Part shown: positions 9,216-18,420 of the stretch, in pieces
Numbering within the stretch: the first letter of the stretch is position 1
Layout: each line of letters begins with the position of its first letter
Origin: BM003 sp963699835
GTDB lineage: Bacteria; Pseudomonadota; Gammaproteobacteria; Steroidobacterales; BM003
Direction of reading: 5' to 3'
Length of the DNA stretch: 64,000 nt
Assembly (NCBI GenBank): GCA_963699835.1
Contig: CAVOVJ010000010.1
Span: 62,001 to 126,000, forward strand
The notes under the pieces: model-generated
Database searches by the model: none
What the model was told of the DNA's origin: nothing
The model's input: the letters and a program-made list of their open reading frames with translations, nothing else
Translations under genes and position numbers: made by a program

Positions 9216-9349
9216 AACAGGCTTATGTTCAATAGCCGGAGTAATGCGGCTCTAACGTATGGCTACGTCATGCGGGCGTAGTAAACTGGCAGCAGAATCG
9301 AGTCAAATTGCAGGGATTTCAGCGATGAGTACACCGATCAGCGAAGGTA

Positions 9350-11593
9350 TTGGAGCCGGAACGGCAGAGACCAAGCGGCACATTTGCGCTAGTACCCACT
9401 GAGCGTCCGACAACTCCGCCGACCGCCGGCGCCGCAGGTGAACTGGGTGAACCCGGAGCCGATGGCTATGATCTCGACAATCCCGCGCTGTATCTGAATC
9501 GCGAACTTACCTGGCTCAATTTCAACTGGCGGGTGCTGCAAGAGGCGGAGGACGAACGTACGCCGTTGCTCGAGCGGCTCAAATTCGTTGCTATTGTCGG
9601 GGCGAATCTCGACGAGTTCCTGATGAAGCGGATTGGAGGTCTGAAGCAACAGGTCGGGGCGCGGGTCACCGAGCTGACGGTAGACGGCCGCACGCCGGAA
9701 CAACAGATCAACGAGTGCATGGCCGTTGTTCACGACATCAGACAACGACAGCGGCAACTGCTGCTGCAATTGCGGGAACAGCTGCGCGAGCATGGCATCC
9801 ATGCCGCCACTTACGATCAACTCAGTGAGCCACAGAGGAACTGGCTGCGGGAGCATTTCCGCAATGAGATTTTCCCGCTGGTAACACCGCAGGCGTCGGA
9901 TCCCGCCCATCCGTTTCCGTTTGTCTCCAACCTCTCGATCAACCTGTTCGTGACCGTCACGAACAGCCGTGATCAGGAGCAGCTGGTCAGGGTCAAGGCG
10001 CCGATCGGTCCGGATATTCCTGGCATCATCCGGATCGCGGATAGCACGACCTACGTAATGCTCGAAGAGATTATCGCCAACAACCTCGACCTGCTGTTCC
10101 CGGGCATGGAAGTCTTGTCCTGCGAGTTCTTCAGGGTTATCCGTAATGCCAATACCGAGACCGACGAGGAAAGCGCGGACGATCTGCTGGGTATGATCGA
10201 GTCGGAATTGCGCGACCGCCAGTTTGCGCCGGTGGTTAGCATGGACGTTGTGGAAGGGATGTCGCCGGTGCATGAGGGCATGCTTGCGGCGGAAATGGGA
10301 CTTAACGAAACGACGGATGTGACCGAGGTGGATCCCCCCCTGGATCGCAAAGACTTCATGGATCTGGCGATGTCGATCGATCGACCGGATCTGCGCGATC
10401 CGCCGCACCATCCGATTGATCACCCCGAGCTGACTGCCGATCGCAACATATTCCATGTTATTCGTGAGAAGGGTTCGGTATTGCTGCATCACCCGTACGA
10501 GTCTTTCTCGACGTCAGTTGAGAGATTTCTGAAAACGGCGGCGCGTGATCCGAAGGTGAGGGCGATCAAGATGGCCCTCTACCGCACGGCTCGCCGCTCG
10601 CGGGTAATCAAACACCTGGTGGAAGCGGCCGCGAACGGCAAGCAGGTTGCCGTTGTGGTTGAACTGAAGGCGCGCTTTGATGAGCGCGCCAATATCGAAT
10701 GGGCGCGCCATCTCGAGCAGGCCGGTATCCACGTCACGTTCGGCGTGGTCGGTCTGAAGACGCACTGCAAGGTCATCCTGGTGATTCGCCGTGATTACAG
10801 CGGCCTGCGCCGTTATGCGCATATCGGAACCGGCAACTATCATTCCGGTACCGCGAGACTGTACGGTGACCTCGGTCTTCTGACCTGTGATCCGGAATTG
10901 ACCGCCGATATCGGTGAGTTATTCAATTTCCTCACGACCGGTTTTATGGCCAAGCGCCATTACAACAAGCTGCTGACCTCACCGCGGCGTAGCAAAGCCG
11001 CGCTGCTCTACAAAATCAAACGCGAGATCGCGTTGCACAGCGACGAGAGTCCGGGGCGCATCCAGTTCAAAATGAACGCGCTGGAGGACGTGGATATCAC
11101 GCGTGCGCTTTACCAGGCCTCGATGGCCGGCGTGAAAATTGATCTCATTGTTCGCGACACGTGTCGGTTGCGGCCGGGTATTCCCGGCCTGTCGGATAAC
11201 GTGCGTGTAGTGAGCGTTGTCGGCCGGTTTCTCGAACACACGCGTATTTACCATTTTGGCGGCGGCGGTGCGCCGGAGTATTTCATTGGCTCCGCCGACT
11301 GCATGAAGCGGAACCTGGAGAGTCGCGTCGAGACGCTTGCGCCGGTCGAGGATCCACGTTTGCAGGTGCAGCTGCAACAGATCATAGATATTCAGCTTGC
11401 CGATCAGCGCAGCGCCTGGGAAATGCGATCCGACGGTAGCTATGTGCAACGAATACCGCAGAGTGAAAGCGAGGTGCTCGGCTCGCAGCAGCAGATGATC
11501 GAACTCGCGAGCGCGCGAAACGCGGTGCAAAAGGCTGGCAAGAACAAGGCGGTGTTGCAGCATACGAGATCTCATCGCATGCGGATTGACTGA
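9350..11593 (+). CDS. ppk1: Polyphosphate kinase 1
   Basis: Makes inorganic polyphosphate reversibly from ATP. The protein shows NRELTWLNFNWRVL and NLDEFLMKRIGGLKQQ in the N-domain, then the phospholipase D-like catalytic part with the autophosphorylated His in HIGTGNYHSGTARLYGDLGLLT and the second His in HTRIYHFGGGG, ending with GSADCMKRNLESRVE. The only start in this frame near the 5' end is TTG 9350. A better start, ATG 9325 with AGGGA eight bases upstream, is in another frame and stops after 25 codons, so a frame error near 9330-9420 is suspected. The first 40 or so residues are low-complexity and should not be trusted. Confidence 0.95.
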   Translation: MEPERQRPSGTFALVPTERPTTPPTAGAAGELGEPGADGYDLDNPALYLNRELTWLNFNWRVLQEAEDERTPLLERLKFVAIVGANLDEFLMKRIGGLKQQVGARVTELTVDGRTPEQQINECMAVVHDIRQRQRQLLLQLREQLREHGIHAATYDQLSEPQRNWLREHFRNEIFPLVTPQASDPAHPFPFVSNLSINLFVTVTNSRDQEQLVRVKAPIGPDIPGIIRIADSTTYVMLEEIIANNLDLLFPGMEVLSCEFFRVIRNANTETDEESADDLLGMIESELRDRQFAPVVSMDVVEGMSPVHEGMLAAEMGLNETTDVTEVDPPLDRKDFMDLAMSIDRPDLRDPPHHPIDHPELTADRNIFHVIREKGSVLLHHPYESFSTSVERFLKTAARDPKVRAIKMALYRTARRSRVIKHLVEAAANGKQVAVVVELKARFDERANIEWARHLEQAGIHVTFGVVGLKTHCKVILVIRRDYSGLRRYAHIGTGNYHSGTARLYGDLGLLTCDPELTADIGELFNFLTTGFMAKRHYNKLLTSPRRSKAALLYKIKREIALHSDESPGRIQFKMNALEDVDITRALYQASMAGVKIDLIVRDTCRLRPGIPGLSDNVRVVSVVGRFLEHTRIYHFGGGGAPEYFIGSADCMKRNLESRVETLAPVEDPRLQVQLQQIIDIQLADQRSAWEMRSDGSYVQRIPQSESEVLGSQQQMIELASARNAVQKAGKNKAVLQHTRSHRMRID

Positions 11594-11661
11594 TTTACGG
11601 CGTCGGCAACGGTCTGCGGGTGCGGCGGGAACCTGGAAAAATCAGCGGTCGCGCCGTAAAT
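11593..11661. repeat. Inverted repeat downstream of ppk1
   Basis: ATTTACGGCG at 11593-11602 is matched perfectly by its reverse complement CGCCGTAAAT at 11652-11661, with 49 bases between. The rest of the 247-base gap between ppk1 and the GGDEF gene (11594-11840) shows no convincing gene. The repeat could pair in the ppk1 3' end or the leader of the next gene. No T-run follows, so a classic terminator is not supported. Confidence 0.4.
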
Positions 11662-11840
11662 GTTGCAGAGCGGTCGCGATCGGACAGATGAGAGGTCTGT
11701 TGAGCGCTGCCGCAAACAACAGCTGGAGCAAAAGAGGGCCGGGTATGCCACAAGGGGCTGGTGTACCGGGGCACGAGCTAACGCTTCTTGCGCGTAAATA
11801 GCGGCCCGACCAACAGGATCGACACGGGAGAAGCGGTTAG

Positions 11841-12611
11841 ATGGCGGAATCCACTAGGGGCGTTAGTGTCTGGCTGTTGCCCTTGGGAGCGGCGCTAGCG
11901 GCACCGGTAATTGGCGGACTACTGTTTTCTTATGCCGGCCGGGAATCGGCTTTGCTTGGCGCGCTCGGATTTTCCGCGGCGTTCAGTTTCCTGCTCGGGA
12001 GAGGCCTGGTGCGCGCGCGACGCAATGCCGCAGAGCGGGAGAGTGCGTTGTCCGGTATCAATACCGAACTGGAATCGGCGAATCAGCGTATCCGCGAACT
12101 TGCTCGCACCGATCAGCTTACTCAGCTTGCCAACCGGCGCAGTCTCGACGAAGTGCTTGCGCGGGAGTGGTCGCGGGCCGAGCGCAGCGGGTGTCCGCTG
12201 GCAGTAATTATTGCGGATATCGATTTTTTCAAGGCTTACAACGATAAACACGGGCATCGGATGGGCGATGAGGCATTACGCCGTGTCGCCGCTGCGATGC
12301 GTGATGTTGTGCAACGCCCGGGTGATCTCGTCGCCCGGTACGGCGGCGAAGAGTTCGCTATCGTTCTACCCGACACTGATCTCGAGGGAGCCGGGGTCAT
12401 TGCCGAGCGTGTGCGCGGTGCCGTGGAGGCGGAGCGCATTCCCCATGGCGTGTCCGACGCGAGCCCGTACGTCACGATCAGCGCGGGTGTGGCGATTCGA
12501 GTCTCGCGCGTGCAACGCGTCGAAGCGGAACTCCTGGAAATGTCGGACCAGGTGATGTATCGGGCCAAACAGAAAGGACGCAACCGGGTCGAAGTGGCTA
12601 CAGGCAACTAG
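11841..12611 (+). CDS. Diguanylate cyclase (GGDEF) with N-terminal membrane anchor
   Basis: Predicted to make cyclic di-GMP from two GTP. Residues 8-55 contain two hydrophobic segments separated by a short polar stretch, giving a membrane hairpin. A short coiled-coil (ERESALSGINTELESANQRI) leads to the GGDEF domain, which starts at DQLTQLANRRSLDEVL; the active-site loop is intact as RYGGEEFAIVLPD, with upstream DIDFFKAYNDKHGH. No RxxD inhibitory site is evident four or five residues before GGEEF. The stop overlaps the convergent batD stop by four bases. Confidence 0.93.
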   Translation: MAESTRGVSVWLLPLGAALAAPVIGGLLFSYAGRESALLGALGFSAAFSFLLGRGLVRARRNAAERESALSGINTELESANQRIRELARTDQLTQLANRRSLDEVLAREWSRAERSGCPLAVIIADIDFFKAYNDKHGHRMGDEALRRVAAAMRDVVQRPGDLVARYGGEEFAIVLPDTDLEGAGVIAERVRGAVEAERIPHGVSDASPYVTISAGVAIRVSRVQRVEAELLEMSDQVMYRAKQKGRNRVEVATGN

Positions 12612-14278
12612 CCGTGGCGTGTTTTTGGCAGCCGGTGCAGCGGCGCCAGCTCGGCACCGCGACGGTGGCGGTGTTGCCTTGCCGGCGTGGAAAACTGCTG
12701 CTGTACCTGGCTGTATAGTCGGCTACCCTCCCACTCTCCGCCCGGTGTCGCATAAAGGTTCCGATCGAGCGCGTCCAGTTCTTCTTTCAGCACATCGTCC
12801 GCGTTGTCGCGCAAGGCGCCGAGACCCTGCTGTCCGGGCCAGCGGGCGTGGCTCCAGGCGATGAGCGCGGCGCGGGCAGCGGCGGGATCTGCCGCTCTGC
12901 AGGCCTGCTCGAGACTGCGCAGTGAGGCCGCGCCCGGATCCGGTTTCCTGGCAGATCGCGTTGCTCCAGTACGTGGTTCCGCGCCGCTCGCACGACGGCG
13001 CCATAGCAGCAGGGTCGCGAGCCAGCCGAACCCGAGAAACAGGCTGATATTGCGCCACAGCGGCGACGGTGTCTCGATTGGGTCTACAGGAGCGGATTCC
13101 GCTTCGGCTGCCGGAGCGATCGCCGTGGCGCCGGGTGGTGGCATGACAGTGAGAGTGCGGGCAGGAAGTTCCGCATATTCCAGTTTGTCGGTAGTCGTGT
13201 TCCACCATGGTATGCGCAAGGCCGGGATTTTGAATGTGCCACCTTCGCCAGCAATCAGGGCCATGCTCAGACGCCGCACTGAGCGGGTGCCCTGTATATC
13301 GCTTACCTCGTCGCTGGTGGGGGCCTCGGGATAAATTCGCAGTCCGGGAGGCCAGGCGATTTCCGGGTCCGGCAACTGGCTGGCATTGAGTCCCTCGGCG
13401 CGGATTTCCAGATTGAGACCGACCGGCTCGCCCGCGTGCAACGGCGTTGGTGCGTCCACGCGCTGTTCGAGATCGAGCGCGCGAGCCGGGAGCCATACGG
13501 TGCCGGGAAACTCCGGGGGAATCGGTTTTACTTCGATCACCACCGGGGCACTCTGGACCCGGTGCATCGTTCCGGTCCGAGCCAGAAAACTGCGTTGCCG
13601 GTCGAGGATTCTCGCCTGCAGACTGAACGGTGCAAGGTCCAGGGTGCCGCTGGCCTGTGGATAAATGCCGTATCTGCGCTCGATCACCTCATAGCGCCGT
13701 TGCGAGCGGGTCGCAAAGTAACTGCGGTCGTCGCCGAGGCGTTTTATTACTGCGTCAATGCCCTGCATCTCGGGTTCGCTCAGGCGTCGCTCGCTGCTGG
13801 CGATATCGAAGTACATGCGCAGTGTGCAGATGACCTCGCCCTGAACGTAAGGGCTGAGATCGGAGACCTCGAGTTCGAGCAAAAGCGGGCCGTCGCTGTC
13901 GGCGTCCGGTTGTTTTGCGTTGACCGTTATGGTCAGGGATTGCGACGATTCGTTGCCGAAACGCACCGGGGGCAACTCGATGGTGCCGGCCTCGCGCGCG
14001 ATGAGTTCGAGTTCCCATGCAGTGGATCCGGTCATCCGGCCGTTGACGAGGCTGTAATTACTGCGGCGGCGGCTCGACAGGATTTCGAATGCATCCTCCA
14101 GTACGCTGAAGTCCGGGTCAGCGGCGCGATTCGAATCGGTCTCGTAAACCACGGTGAAGGACTCATCCACTGACAACTCCGTCCGGTTGACCCGAACGTC
14201 GACGGCTGCGCCGGCGTTGCTCCACGCCAGCACCAGCACCAAAGCCGGCAGCGCCAATCGGACCATTGCGCCTACCAT
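12608..14278 (-). CDS. batD: BatD-like protein of the MoxR/Bat cluster
   Basis: Membrane protein of the BatD (oxygen tolerance) family. It has a signal-like N-terminus (about residues 5-24, ending AGA), a run of beta-sandwich repeats typical of BatD beginning DVRVNRTELSVDESFTV, and a transmembrane segment near residue 415 (NISLFLGFGWLATLLLW) followed by a cytoplasmic tail. The biochemical role is unknown; the genes accompany MoxR ATPases thought to be chaperones. It overlaps the upstream BatB/C gene by seven bases and is last in the run. Confidence 0.85.
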   Translation of the reverse strand: MVGAMVRLALPALVLVLAWSNAGAAVDVRVNRTELSVDESFTVVYETDSNRAADPDFSVLEDAFEILSSRRRSNYSLVNGRMTGSTAWELELIAREAGTIELPPVRFGNESSQSLTITVNAKQPDADSDGPLLLELEVSDLSPYVQGEVICTLRMYFDIASSERRLSEPEMQGIDAVIKRLGDDRSYFATRSQRRYEVIERRYGIYPQASGTLDLAPFSLQARILDRQRSFLARTGTMHRVQSAPVVIEVKPIPPEFPGTVWLPARALDLEQRVDAPTPLHAGEPVGLNLEIRAEGLNASQLPDPEIAWPPGLRIYPEAPTSDEVSDIQGTRSVRRLSMALIAGEGGTFKIPALRIPWWNTTTDKLEYAELPARTLTVMPPPGATAIAPAAEAESAPVDPIETPSPLWRNISLFLGFGWLATLLLWRRRASGAEPRTGATRSARKPDPGAASLRSLEQACRAADPAAARAALIAWSHARWPGQQGLGALRDNADDVLKEELDALDRNLYATPGGEWEGSRLYSQVQQQFSTPARQHRHRRGAELAPLHRLPKTRHG

Positions 14279-15987
14279 GTCTTCTCGCCTTCCATACTGC
14301 GTTTTTCGCGCTGCCGCGACTGATAGTAGAACTTTCGCCTCAACAGTCCACCCGGATCATCCGGAATACTTCTTAGCCACTGTTCGCTGGCCTGTGCTTC
14401 CTCGTCAATTTCCTCGTTATCCTGTTCTGCCTTTTGTTGCCGAGGTTGCTGCTGGTCTTCCTGTTCGCCCTCACGAGGTTCCTGGTCGGAAGCGTTTTCC
14501 GACCGCTCCCCTGAATCGGACGGCTCGGGCTCGTCCGGCTGTGATTGATCGTTTTGTTGCTGTGATTGATCGTCTTCGTGCTGCGATTCCTCACCCTGTT
14601 CCTGTTGCTGCTGTTCCTGTTGCTGCTGTTCGATCAGCAACTCGCGATTGAAGCGCGCATCCTCATGTTGTGGCTCCTGTGCGAGTACCGCGTCGTAGGC
14701 GGCAATGGCTTCTTCGAAACGGCCGAGACGGGCCAATGAATTACCCTTGTTATAGAGGCTGTCGGGGTCGTCAATTTCCGCGAGGTCCGAAAGCGCCGAC
14801 TCGTAATCACCAATTTCGTGGGCGGCTGCGGCACGCCAGCGGGGGTCCTGGAACAGTTGTGCCGCTGCTTTCTTGTCGCCATTTTTGTACAACGACTCTG
14901 CGCGCTGATCCGGACGTTGCCAGAGCGATTGCCAGTCGGCCGCATGAGACTCGGAGAGGGGAGCGATCGTCATTACCAGCAGGAGCAGGTAGCCCCGCCT
15001 GAACAGCAGCGCGGCCAACGGCAGCAGCGCCAGAACGAGCCATGGACCTTCTTCCCGCCATGCATCCGTTTCGCGTTCCATGGCCGCAGCGTCCTGCGGG
15101 TTCCCGCTACCTTGCAGTTGCTCACCCAGCTCGCGCAGGTCGAAGTCCTCGGCAGTCATCGCCGCAAACACACCGTCGCCGCGATCCGCAAGCCTGCGCA
15201 TTGCCGCGGGGTCCAATCGTGGCACGATCACGCGCCCGTTACCGTCGCGCAGAAACCCGGAGCCATCCGGCAATGGTACCGGCGCGCCGCTCGCCGTGCC
15301 CACGGCCAGCACATTGAGGCGGTGGCCTTTTGCCCGCAGTGTCTGCGCTGCATCGATATCGCGTTGTGCTCCGGCGTCGTCGCCGATCAGTAATACGTGG
15401 CCGGGAGCGTTGCTGGAATCGAGCAAAGCGAGTGCCTGCAGAATGCCGAGATCGGGTCTGCTGCCCGGCACCGGCATCAGGTCCGGCGCCAGCGCGGGCA
15501 GCATTGCCAGAATGGTGTCGGTATCGTCAGTCAGCGGCGTCACGGTAAATGCCTCGCCGGCGAAAACCACGAGACCCGTAGCACCGGCGCGGCCAGCATC
15601 CCGGTCCCTGAGTAAATCGGCGAGTCCGAAGCGCACCCGTGATATCCGGTCGGGACCGAGGTCGTCCGCGTACATCGACGCGGACAAATCGAGCACGATC
15701 ACCAGCGGACTTTCATCGCGAAAGGTAGGTTGCGGTGCGCGCTGCCACGCCGGTCCGGCCAGAGCAATGATGGCGAGCGTGCCGCCCAGCGCAAGCAGCG
15801 CCGCGAGCAGTCGCCGGTTTCCGGGATGGACGGTCTCCAGAATGTGCGGCAACAATGCGGGGTCGCAAACGCGCGACCAGTTTCCGGGTGCAACCGGTCG
15901 CAGCAGGCATGCATAGCAGAGGCCCAGCCACGGTATCAGCGCCGTCAACCATAGCGGGCGTATGAATTGGAAGGTATCCACAATCAC
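14272..15987 (-). CDS. batB: BatB-type VWA protein fused to a BatC-type TPR domain
   Basis: A 571-residue protein with two N-terminal membrane helices, a von Willebrand A domain whose MIDAS begins DLSASMYADD (about 96-105), a further membrane segment near 320, then TPR repeats (DYESALSDLAEIDDPDSLYNKGNSLARLG region, about 390-440). The final 130 residues are a Gln/Glu/Asp-rich, probably disordered tail. BatB and BatC are separate in some genomes; here they are one chain. Start is GTG 15987, overlapping the batA stop by four bases. The VWA domain probably binds metal-dependent partners in the periplasm. Confidence 0.88.
   Translation of the reverse strand: MIVDTFQFIRPLWLTALIPWLGLCYACLLRPVAPGNWSRVCDPALLPHILETVHPGNRRLLAALLALGGTLAIIALAGPAWQRAPQPTFRDESPLVIVLDLSASMYADDLGPDRISRVRFGLADLLRDRDAGRAGATGLVVFAGEAFTVTPLTDDTDTILAMLPALAPDLMPVPGSRPDLGILQALALLDSSNAPGHVLLIGDDAGAQRDIDAAQTLRAKGHRLNVLAVGTASGAPVPLPDGSGFLRDGNGRVIVPRLDPAAMRRLADRGDGVFAAMTAEDFDLRELGEQLQGSGNPQDAAAMERETDAWREEGPWLVLALLPLAALLFRRGYLLLLVMTIAPLSESHAADWQSLWQRPDQRAESLYKNGDKKAAAQLFQDPRWRAAAAHEIGDYESALSDLAEIDDPDSLYNKGNSLARLGRFEEAIAAYDAVLAQEPQHEDARFNRELLIEQQQQEQQQQEQGEESQHEDDQSQQQNDQSQPDEPEPSDSGERSENASDQEPREGEQEDQQQPRQQKAEQDNEEIDEEAQASEQWLRSIPDDPGGLLRRKFYYQSRQREKRSMEGEKTW
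14538..14625. repeat. Short tandem repeats inside batB/C tail
   Basis: A 21-base unit occurs twice in tandem at 14538-14558 and 14559-14579 with three mismatches. A separate 15-base unit (CTGTTCCTGTTGCTG) occurs twice perfectly at 14596-14625 and begins a third copy. Both encode the Gln/Glu/Asp-rich tail of the BatB/C protein and keep frame, so copy-number change would alter tail length without breaking the gene. Confidence 0.75.
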
Positions 15988-16970
15988 AGACTGCCTCGCC
16001 GGTATCCGGTCAGAAGCAGGCTCGCAATCAGCAACGCCAGCGCCAGTGGCCAGTAGTAGAGACTGAGGCGTGGCTGGAACGCCTGTTGTTCCTGCTCGGT
16101 CGGTTCCAGACTGTCGAGAATCCGGTAAATCTGCGCCAGTTCCGCGGTATCACGAGCGCGGAAAAAACGGCCGTTGGTCAGTTTTGCAATCTCTGTCAAT
16201 GTGGTTTCATCGAGCTGTGCGGAGGGGTTGACAACGCGCTGGCCGAAAAAATCCTGCACGTTCATCGCATCGGCGCCAATCCCTATCGTATATATCGTGA
16301 CACCTTCGCGCGCCGCCAGTTCCGCTGCTTTTAGTGGTGAGACCGCGCCCGCGGTGTTGGCTCCGTCCGTCAGTAAAATGAGGATGCGGTCGCGTTTCTC
16401 CTGCTCGCGCAGTCGCTTGACTGCCAGGCCAATTGCATCGCCGATTGCCGTATATTGTCCGGCAAGGCCGATCACCGATTCCAGCAACAGCGTATTGACG
16501 GTAGCGCGATCGAACGTCAGCGGTGCTTGCAGGTAAGCACGATCGCCGAAAAGAATGAGCCCAATACGATCGCCTTTGCGCCGTTCGATAAATTCGCCGG
16601 CGACGGCTTTGGTTGCGGTCAGGCGATCGACCTGCCGGCCGGCGAGCAGGAAATCCTCGACTTTCATGCTTCCGGAAATATCGACGGCGAGCATCAGATC
16701 GCGCCCCGTGACCGATAGTTCGCGAGGCGGGCCGAGCCATTCCGGACGCGCTGCAGCACCTACCAGCGCAATCCAGCCCACGATGGCGAGCCACATCGGC
16801 CAGCGTTTGCTGCCGCTTGCGCCGGCCGGCGCGTCGAGACCGGAAAAAACTTTCAGACTTGGCACGCGCAGCGCCGCCTCGCTTCGCTGTGTTGCGGGTG
16901 CGAGCAACCGCCGCAGCAGCCACGGCAATGGCAACACAAGCCATATCCAGGGCCACGAAAAAACGATCAC
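15984..16970 (-). CDS. batA: BatA-type VWA domain membrane protein
   Basis: A 328-residue protein: N-terminal helix, second helix near 57-75, VWA domain with intact MIDAS DISGSMKVEDF (about 94-104), threonine-loop and Asp motifs (LLTDGANTAG), and a C-terminal transmembrane helix (YYWPLALALLIASLLLTGY). The topology matches BatA, which sits in the inner membrane with the VWA domain outside. GTG 16970 is directly adjacent to the DUF4381 stop, and the stop overlaps the next gene by four bases, so the set is a tight operon. Confidence 0.9.
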   Translation of the reverse strand: MIVFSWPWIWLVLPLPWLLRRLLAPATQRSEAALRVPSLKVFSGLDAPAGASGSKRWPMWLAIVGWIALVGAAARPEWLGPPRELSVTGRDLMLAVDISGSMKVEDFLLAGRQVDRLTATKAVAGEFIERRKGDRIGLILFGDRAYLQAPLTFDRATVNTLLLESVIGLAGQYTAIGDAIGLAVKRLREQEKRDRILILLTDGANTAGAVSPLKAAELAAREGVTIYTIGIGADAMNVQDFFGQRVVNPSAQLDETTLTEIAKLTNGRFFRARDTAELAQIYRILDSLEPTEQEQQAFQPRLSLYYWPLALALLIASLLLTGYRRGSL

Positions 16971-17447
16971 CTAATCCGACTCCAGCCTGATGTCGAGTCG
17001 GCTGGCAACGCGCGCCAGCAGATCGAGATACTCATCGGCGTCGACAGCGGTGCCCGGACGGTACGGCGCCTCGTACAGCAGCTGTCCGAATTCGTTCGCG
17101 ACGCCATCCTGCCCCAGCAGCTTCGCGACGAATCCCGCCCAGCCCACGCCACTGAGGCCTGCCACCGGTCGCGCGGAAAGGCGCTCAGGCAGGCGCGGCG
17201 CAACAACATCGACCCATGCTGAATCAGGCGGTCGGTGTCGTGGTCGCGCGCGTAGTCCGCGCGCAATTGCGAAAGCTCCTCGTCTAAAGCGGTAGGCAAC
17301 GGTACGGCGCCGGCGCCATTGTCTGATCGCCATGATCGCGCATAGCAGAAGAATCGCCGCAAGCACCCACCACCCGGGTGCCGGCGGCCACCAAGCGACC
17401 GGGTCGGGCAGATGAATGTCACGCAAAGGCAATTCGGAAGGGTCCAT
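16971..17447 (-). CDS. DUF4381 domain protein (two compensating frameshifts here)
   Basis: Small membrane protein regularly found between DUF58 and BatA genes. The start LPLRDIHLPDPVAWWPPAPGWW and the following helix are typical. The middle of the family profile (LDEELSQLRADYARD, then LLRRACLSAFPRDR) is found in another frame, and the end (VAGLSGVGWAGFVAKLLG) returns to the first frame. One extra base near 17291 and one missing base near 17165 would restore a continuous protein. ATG 17447 was chosen over the longer open frame because it begins the conserved domain. The function is unknown. Confidence 0.8.
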   Translation of the reverse strand: MDPSELPLRDIHLPDPVAWWPPAPGWWVLAAILLLCAIMAIRQWRRRRTVAYRFRRGAFAIARGLRARPRHRPPDSAWVDVVAPRLPERLSARPVAGLSGVGWAGFVAKLLGQDGVANEFGQLLYEAPYRPGTAVDADEYLDLLARVASRLDIRLESD

Positions 17448-17448
17448 A

Positions 17449-18420
17449 TTATTTCCAGAAACGCGGCAGATCCTGCTGCAAACGCGCCACCGCATCTTCG
17501 TCCGTTGCGATTTCCAGTAGCGGCATTTTCAGACGCCGGCGAAGTGCATGAAGTTCCTCTGCGCGCTGATGGACCCGGGTCGAGTATCGCTCGACCGCCG
17601 CGGCGTCACCGCTGTCAATGGTCACCAGGCGTCCCGAGCGTGTAACGACATAACGCCCGGGCGGCGGAAGTTGTCGCTCGAGGCGGTCGAATATCGAGAT
17701 TGCGAACAGGCTGCAATGGCGTGCAATCAGCGATAGCTCCTCCGCGCAGGATTCGTCGAGATCGTGGAAATCGCCTATCAGTATGATCAGACAACCTGGC
17801 CGGGCCATACGTCGCAGGCGCCTCAGCCATACCTTGATATCGTCAGCCCCGCCGCCGGGCGCGCCTGACCAGTCCTGCGCGTCGATCATTGCGCCGAGCC
17901 AGCGCAGCACGGCACGATGACCCTGTGCTGGTCGCTGTTCGCGATGATGGCCGTGACCGAACAACATGCCTCCGACCCGGTCGCCATGGGCGGCTGCCCG
18001 CCACGCCAGCAACGCGGCGGCACGAATGGCCTGCACCGACTTGAAACGTCCGCGGGTTGCGAAAAACATGCCGGGGCGCAGGTCGAGCCAGAACAACACC
18101 GGCCGTTCGCGTTCTTCGCGATAGAGCTTGGTATGCGGTTTACCGCTGCGGGCGGTGACTTTCCAGTCGAGATGGCGTACGTCGTCGCCGGGCTGATACG
18201 GGCGCGATTCCTCGAACTCCATTCCCCGGCCGCGAAACGTCGACAGACGCTGACCGCCACTACTGATTCGTTTCGCGCTTCCGGGCAATATCTCGCGCCG
18301 CGAATGAGCGCGCAAAGCAAGAAGTTCCTGTAACCCGGCCCGCGTCGGTGAGTTCGCCGGCACGCTATCCGCCGCTTGCGGATCGCCTGTGCGGGTGCCG
18401 AGCAGATCGGCTAATTTCAC
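17449..18420 (-). CDS. DUF58 domain protein
   Basis: A 323-residue soluble protein of the DUF58 family, a partner of MoxR AAA ATPases. The diagnostic block RGMEFEESRPYQPGDDVRHLDW is present around residues 65-86, followed by a VWA-like fold whose first strand reads FWLDLRPGMFF. The usual MIDAS serines are not evident. It overlaps moxR by four bases upstream and is one base from the DUF4381 start, consistent with one operon. The molecular function has not been worked out for the family. Confidence 0.9.
   Translation of the reverse strand: MKLADLLGTRTGDPQAADSVPANSPTRAGLQELLALRAHSRREILPGSAKRISSGGQRLSTFRGRGMEFEESRPYQPGDDVRHLDWKVTARSGKPHTKLYREERERPVLFWLDLRPGMFFATRGRFKSVQAIRAAALLAWRAAAHGDRVGGMLFGHGHHREQRPAQGHRAVLRWLGAMIDAQDWSGAPGGGADDIKVWLRRLRRMARPGCLIILIGDFHDLDESCAEELSLIARHCSLFAISIFDRLERQLPPPGRYVVTRSGRLVTIDSGDAAAVERYSTRVHQRAEELHALRRRLKMPLLEIATDEDAVARLQQDLPRFWK

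Noticed and set aside
9389..10492. 367-codon open frame opposite ppk1
   Set aside because: Shadow of ppk1; no family features, no ribosome site.
11586..11801. 71-codon open frame after ppk1
   Set aside because: Overlaps the ppk1 end, lacks a ribosome site and shows no family features.
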